In this document: positions 60,705-64,000 of the stretch, piece after piece | Position numbering within the stretch: the first letter of the stretch is position 1 | Layout: each line of letters opens with the position of its first letter | Made by a program: the position numbers and the translations under genes | NCBI GenBank assembly: GCA_017889545.1 | Contig: JAGFZV010000004.1 | Span: 1-64,000 of the forward strand | Reading direction: 5' to 3' | DNA length: 64,000 nt | Source of the DNA: Bacillota bacterium | GTDB lineage: Bacteria > Bacillota > Negativicutes > CTSoil-072 | Notes under the pieces: model-generated | What the model was told of the DNA's origin: nothing | Database searches by the model: none | What the model saw: only the letters and a program-made list of their open reading frames with translations

Positions 60705-60809
60705 ATGAACATTTGGAATAAATTTCGTGATTTTTGTAGTCCCTGAATTCTCATGTGGGTGCTGTTAGCACTCATCATATTGATAGTTTTACTAATGGGT
60801 AAAGATTAG
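60705..60809 (+). CDS. putative 34-residue membrane mini-selenoprotein with CSPU motif (in-frame TGA 60744-60746)
   Basis: RBS aagaaggagg then ATG 60705; MNIWNKFRDFCSP-U-ILMWVLLALIILIVLLMGKD*; hairpin GGGTGCT-GTT-AGCACTC at 60757-60773 just after TGA. Confidence 0.6.
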
Positions 60810-60856
60810 CTGTAAAATGCGCTAAAATACTTTTATGGAAGAATAAGAGCAACGTT

Positions 60857-60891
60857 AAGCCTGCGGAGCAATGTGCTCTTAGGGCTTTTTT
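60857..60891 (+). terminator. intrinsic terminator downstream of mini-selenoprotein ORF
   Basis: AAGCCtgcgGAGCAatgTGCTCttaGGGCTTTTTT. Confidence 0.8.
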
Positions 60892-61067
60892 CCATAGCGG
60901 ATGGTACTTTTACAAGGATGGATAAATATACGTGAGAGAAGAGGTCTTTTACGGAAAAGTATAGAATTTTGGTATATAATGTTATTTCAAAATGAACAGA
61001 TCTTAAATGCAAAAATGGATAAAGGTCGTGTGAAAATGTGTGAAAAACATGAGGAGGAAGTGGCGGC

Positions 61068-61544
61068 ATGAATGTAACCATCGGACAATCCGCTCCCGAT
61101 TTTTCTTTGCCGGATGAAAGCGGAAATTTTCATGCTTTGGTTGACTATCGGGGGAAATTGGTTATTTTATATTTTTACCCCAAGGATAACACTCCTGGCT
61201 GCAGCAAGGAAGCGCTGAATTTTGCCCAAATTCATGCAACAATCACCGCTTATGGCGGAACAATTATTGGGATTAGCCGGGATAGTCAATTATCTCACGG
61301 CAAATTTAAAATAAAATTTTCTCTGCCGTTTACGCTTCTGAGTGATATTGATGGCGCCGTATGTAACCAGTATGAAGTGATTAAAGAGAAGAACCTGTAT
61401 GGTAAGAAAACGATGGGGATTGAACGTTCCACTTTTATTATTGACCAAGATGGCGTGATCCGTGATATTTACCGGAAAGTTAAAGTAGACGGACATGCAG
61501 AACAAATTCTTGAATCAATAAAAAGAATAGCATCGTCGCAATAA
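61068..61544 (+). CDS. bcp: peroxiredoxin, BCP/AhpC-TSA type
   Basis: IGQSAPDFSLPDESGNFHALVDYRGKLVILYFYPKDNTPGCSKEALNFAQ; GIERSTFIIDQDGVIRDIYRKVKVDGHAEQIL. Confidence 0.9.
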   Translation: MNVTIGQSAPDFSLPDESGNFHALVDYRGKLVILYFYPKDNTPGCSKEALNFAQIHATITAYGGTIIGISRDSQLSHGKFKIKFSLPFTLLSDIDGAVCNQYEVIKEKNLYGKKTMGIERSTFIIDQDGVIRDIYRKVKVDGHAEQILESIKRIASSQ

Positions 61545-61644
61545 TTGGCCGGCGAAGACTATGTTTTCTGGTTTGTGTTCGTGAAGCAATATCGAAAAGA
61601 CTATTGTAAGAATCAGATATATTATAGAATTGGAGAAAGTCATC

Positions 61645-62496
61645 ATGTTTGAGAAATTAAGAAATTCTATGATATCTCAATATATAGGCCAACTCATCGT
61701 TCGGTATAAAGAGGATGAGTTGGCAGCAATGAGTGCACAAATAACGTATTATTTGATATTAGCTTTCTTTCCTTTTCTATTTTTCCTAATAAACTTATTA
61801 AGCTTCACCCCACTATCAAATAAATTATTAATTTCAAACTTCAATATCATTCTTCCGCACGATACTGCTATTTTGGTAAAAAATATATTAGCAGAGACTG
61901 TGCAAGCGAAAAGTAAAACAATTTTATTTTTAGGTATGCTCGGAAGTCTTTGGGCAGCCTCACAAGGAATGTCGGCAATTATAAGGGGTCTTAATCATTC
62001 GTACGGTGTAAAAGAAAGTCGACATTTTATTAAACTCAATTTTATTGCCCTTTTGTCCACCATGGGTTTGACAGCCATGATCATATTTTCATTTTTCATG
62101 ATCGTATTTGGGAGGATTATAGGGTCTTATGTCTTTGGGTTGATGGGAGCAAAAACTTTATTTTATAGTATCTGGTTGTTTTTGCGATATGGCATTTCTC
62201 TTACCTTAATGTTAGTCACATTTTATTTAATATATAAGTATTTACCGAATAGAAAATTGAAATTTAACAATATTATGGTAGGCACTATTTTTACAACAAT
62301 TGGTTGGGTTTCCGCCTCCTTATTATTTTCTTTTTACATCAATGGCTTTGTAAATTATGAAATAATTTACGGAAGTTTAGGTGGGATTTTTGCTTTAATC
62401 ATTTGGCTCTACATGAGTACTTTAATCTTTCTTCTTGGAGGAGAATTAAACGCGATCAGCAGCAATGTAGAGAAAAAAAAGAACGTTGCAAAATAG
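61645..62496 (+). CDS. YihY/virulence factor BrkB family membrane protein
   Basis: DELAAMSAQITYYLILAFFPFLFFLINLLSF; GSLWAASQGMSAIIRGLNHSYGVKESR; SLGGIFALIIWLYMSTLIFLLGGELNAI. Confidence 0.9.
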   Translation: MFEKLRNSMISQYIGQLIVRYKEDELAAMSAQITYYLILAFFPFLFFLINLLSFTPLSNKLLISNFNIILPHDTAILVKNILAETVQAKSKTILFLGMLGSLWAASQGMSAIIRGLNHSYGVKESRHFIKLNFIALLSTMGLTAMIIFSFFMIVFGRIIGSYVFGLMGAKTLFYSIWLFLRYGISLTLMLVTFYLIYKYLPNRKLKFNNIMVGTIFTTIGWVSASLLFSFYINGFVNYEIIYGSLGGIFALIIWLYMSTLIFLLGGELNAISSNVEKKKNVAK

Positions 62497-62757
62497 TAAG
62501 CTGAACCGATTATTGTTGATATACGAAGAAAGAAAAGATGATGTTCTTTTAAACTTGCTTAGTTTGGTTGAGCGGATTTGTACCCAGTCAAACTGAAATA
62601 TCGAGGCTAGTCTTGAATAATTCTAATAAGTCTATTAATTCTGAAAATAATGATGGACTTATTTTAAATTTAGTATAAAATTTAAGTAAGAGCAAATTTA
62701 ATTGAGTTTTCAAAAAGATGAAATGTGCTAATCAGAAAAAGGGGAGGCGGAGTTCGT

Positions 62758-62970
62758 ATGCAGGAAATCAAAGTCAAGGTTGAGGACATGAAGACCCCGG
62801 AAAATGCTGACGCTATAAAGGAACATCTTCTTACAATGGAAGGAGTAACTGATGTTACAATTGATATTGAAGATAATATGGTCAGTATCAAAAGTACATG
62901 TAGTCCTGATGATCTAGTGTGTTCAATAAAAACCCTGGGTTTTTTCAATGTAAATACCACTAGTTTATAA
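62758..62970 (+). CDS. heavy-metal-associated-like small domain protein lacking the canonical CxxC
   Basis: MQEIKVKVEDMKTPENADAIKEHLLTMEGVTDVTIDIEDNMVSIKSTCSPDDLVCSIKTLGF; RBS ggggaggcgg. Confidence 0.6.
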   Translation: MQEIKVKVEDMKTPENADAIKEHLLTMEGVTDVTIDIEDNMVSIKSTCSPDDLVCSIKTLGFFNVNTTSL

Positions 62971-63014
62971 GACTGAAAGCTCCAAAAATAATAAGTGAAC
63001 ATAGGGATAACTTA

Positions 63015-63052
63015 AGCGGCCTTGGTTCGTCCATCGGACTAAGGCTGTTTAA
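63015..63052 (+). terminator. probable intrinsic terminator
   Basis: AGCggCCTTgGTTCGtccatCGGACtAAGGcTGTTTaatt. Confidence 0.5.
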
Positions 63053-63206
63053 TTATGAGTTCCCGTGGCTATAATACTCATTATGCAGCGCAGAAGGAAA
63101 AATTCACAATTATGTTTTTGCAATATTCTGTGATATTTGTGATAAAATAATTGTAGAAGACTGTATAGAAAGGTTCTTTTTAATTTTCAAGGAGGTTGTG
63201 TTATTG

Positions 63207-64000
63207 ATGGATGATATACGGACGATTCGTAAAATTGTAACCGGCCAACATGCTGTGGATGGCGCCGGTGTAAAACTGGTAAGAGTGATCGGTCACAAGG
63301 ATACGAGAGATTTTGATCCATTCCTCATGTTGGACGCTTTCGATTCGGTGGACCCTAACGATTATATAAAAGGCTTTCCCTGGCATCCGCACCGCGGCAT
63401 TGAAACAATCACCTATTTGATCCAAGGAGACATTGAACATGGGGATAGCCTTGGAAATAAAGGAAGTATCTTCGATGGAGAATGCCAGTGGATGACTGCA
63501 GGATCCGGGATCATTCATCAGGAAATGCCAAAGCCCAGTAATAGAATGCTTGGGGTTCAGCTATGGCTAAACCTGCCGGCCAAAGATAAAATGGTTCCCC
63601 CGAAATATCATGGACTAGTGAAAACAGATATTCCGGTGATTGATGAAGAAGGACTCAAGATACGCATTATTTCCGGAACCTATAATGGAAATGCTGGCGC
63701 AATGGAAGGAGACTATGTGAAAGCGTTATATTTGGATGTGGAAATAGATCCAGGGAACGCATGGTCTTTGAATACGAATAAGTTTGCAACCTTGTTTGTT
63801 TATATTGTGGAAGGTGATGGTTTTTTTGGTCCAGAAGAAGATGGGTTTGTTTCGGCAAAACATGCCATACTATTTAATGAAGGAACGAAATTTCAGGTAA
63901 AAGCTTCTGATAAGGGATTGCGGTTTTTGCTTATATCAGGGAACCCTCTTAGGGAGGCAATTGCCTGGGGTGGTCCGATTGTTATGAATACGAAAGAAGA
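63207..64000 (+). CDS. pirin family protein, 3' truncated by window edge
   Basis: ggaggttgtgttattg ATG; DDIRTIRKIVTGQHAVDGAGVKLVRVIGHKDTRDFDPFLMLDAFDSVDPNDYIKGFPWHPHRGIETITYLIQGDIEHGDS...MTAGSGIIHQEMP; open to base 64000. Absent from the ORF track because no stop falls in the window. Confidence 0.93.
   Translation, partial: MDDIRTIRKIVTGQHAVDGAGVKLVRVIGHKDTRDFDPFLMLDAFDSVDPNDYIKGFPWHPHRGIETITYLIQGDIEHGDSLGNKGSIFDGECQWMTAGSGIIHQEMPKPSNRMLGVQLWLNLPAKDKMVPPKYHGLVKTDIPVIDEEGLKIRIISGTYNGNAGAMEGDYVKALYLDVEIDPGNAWSLNTNKFATLFVYIVEGDGFFGPEEDGFVSAKHAILFNEGTKFQVKASDKGLRFLLISGNPLREAIAWGGPIVMNTKE

Overview
The window looks like a low-to-mid GC Firmicute/Negativicute-type anaerobe chromosome (inference from gene content). 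It carries small catabolic and redox operons: many MFS, TauE and DASS-type transporters, GntR/IclR/LysR/XRE regulators and FMN/FAD/Fe-S oxidoreductases. Recognisable genes include rsgA, panB, katG, dapA, ppsA, udk, ppk2-like, moaE-like, a barnase/barstar pair, bcp-like peroxiredoxin and a pirin running off the right edge. The strongest non-routine signals are two genes the ORF track misses because they contain in-frame TGA codons. The first is a 98-codon HesB-like/'CC/Se'-type selenoprotein (5349..5645) just upstream of a DUF362 ferredoxin. The second is a 34-codon putative membrane mini-selenoprotein with a CSPU motif (60705..60809). Each has a bacterial-SECIS-like hairpin in the expected place after the TGA. 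Also notable: a near-identical tandem duplication of an ATC-hydrolase-like gene upstream of a cysteine-desulfidase-like gene, with a promoter/operator arrangement next to a divergent GntR regulator; a lipoprotein-type barnase; and several palindromic or tandem repeat elements. No rRNA, tRNA or CRISPR array was recognised. Product names come from reading translations; no database search was run.
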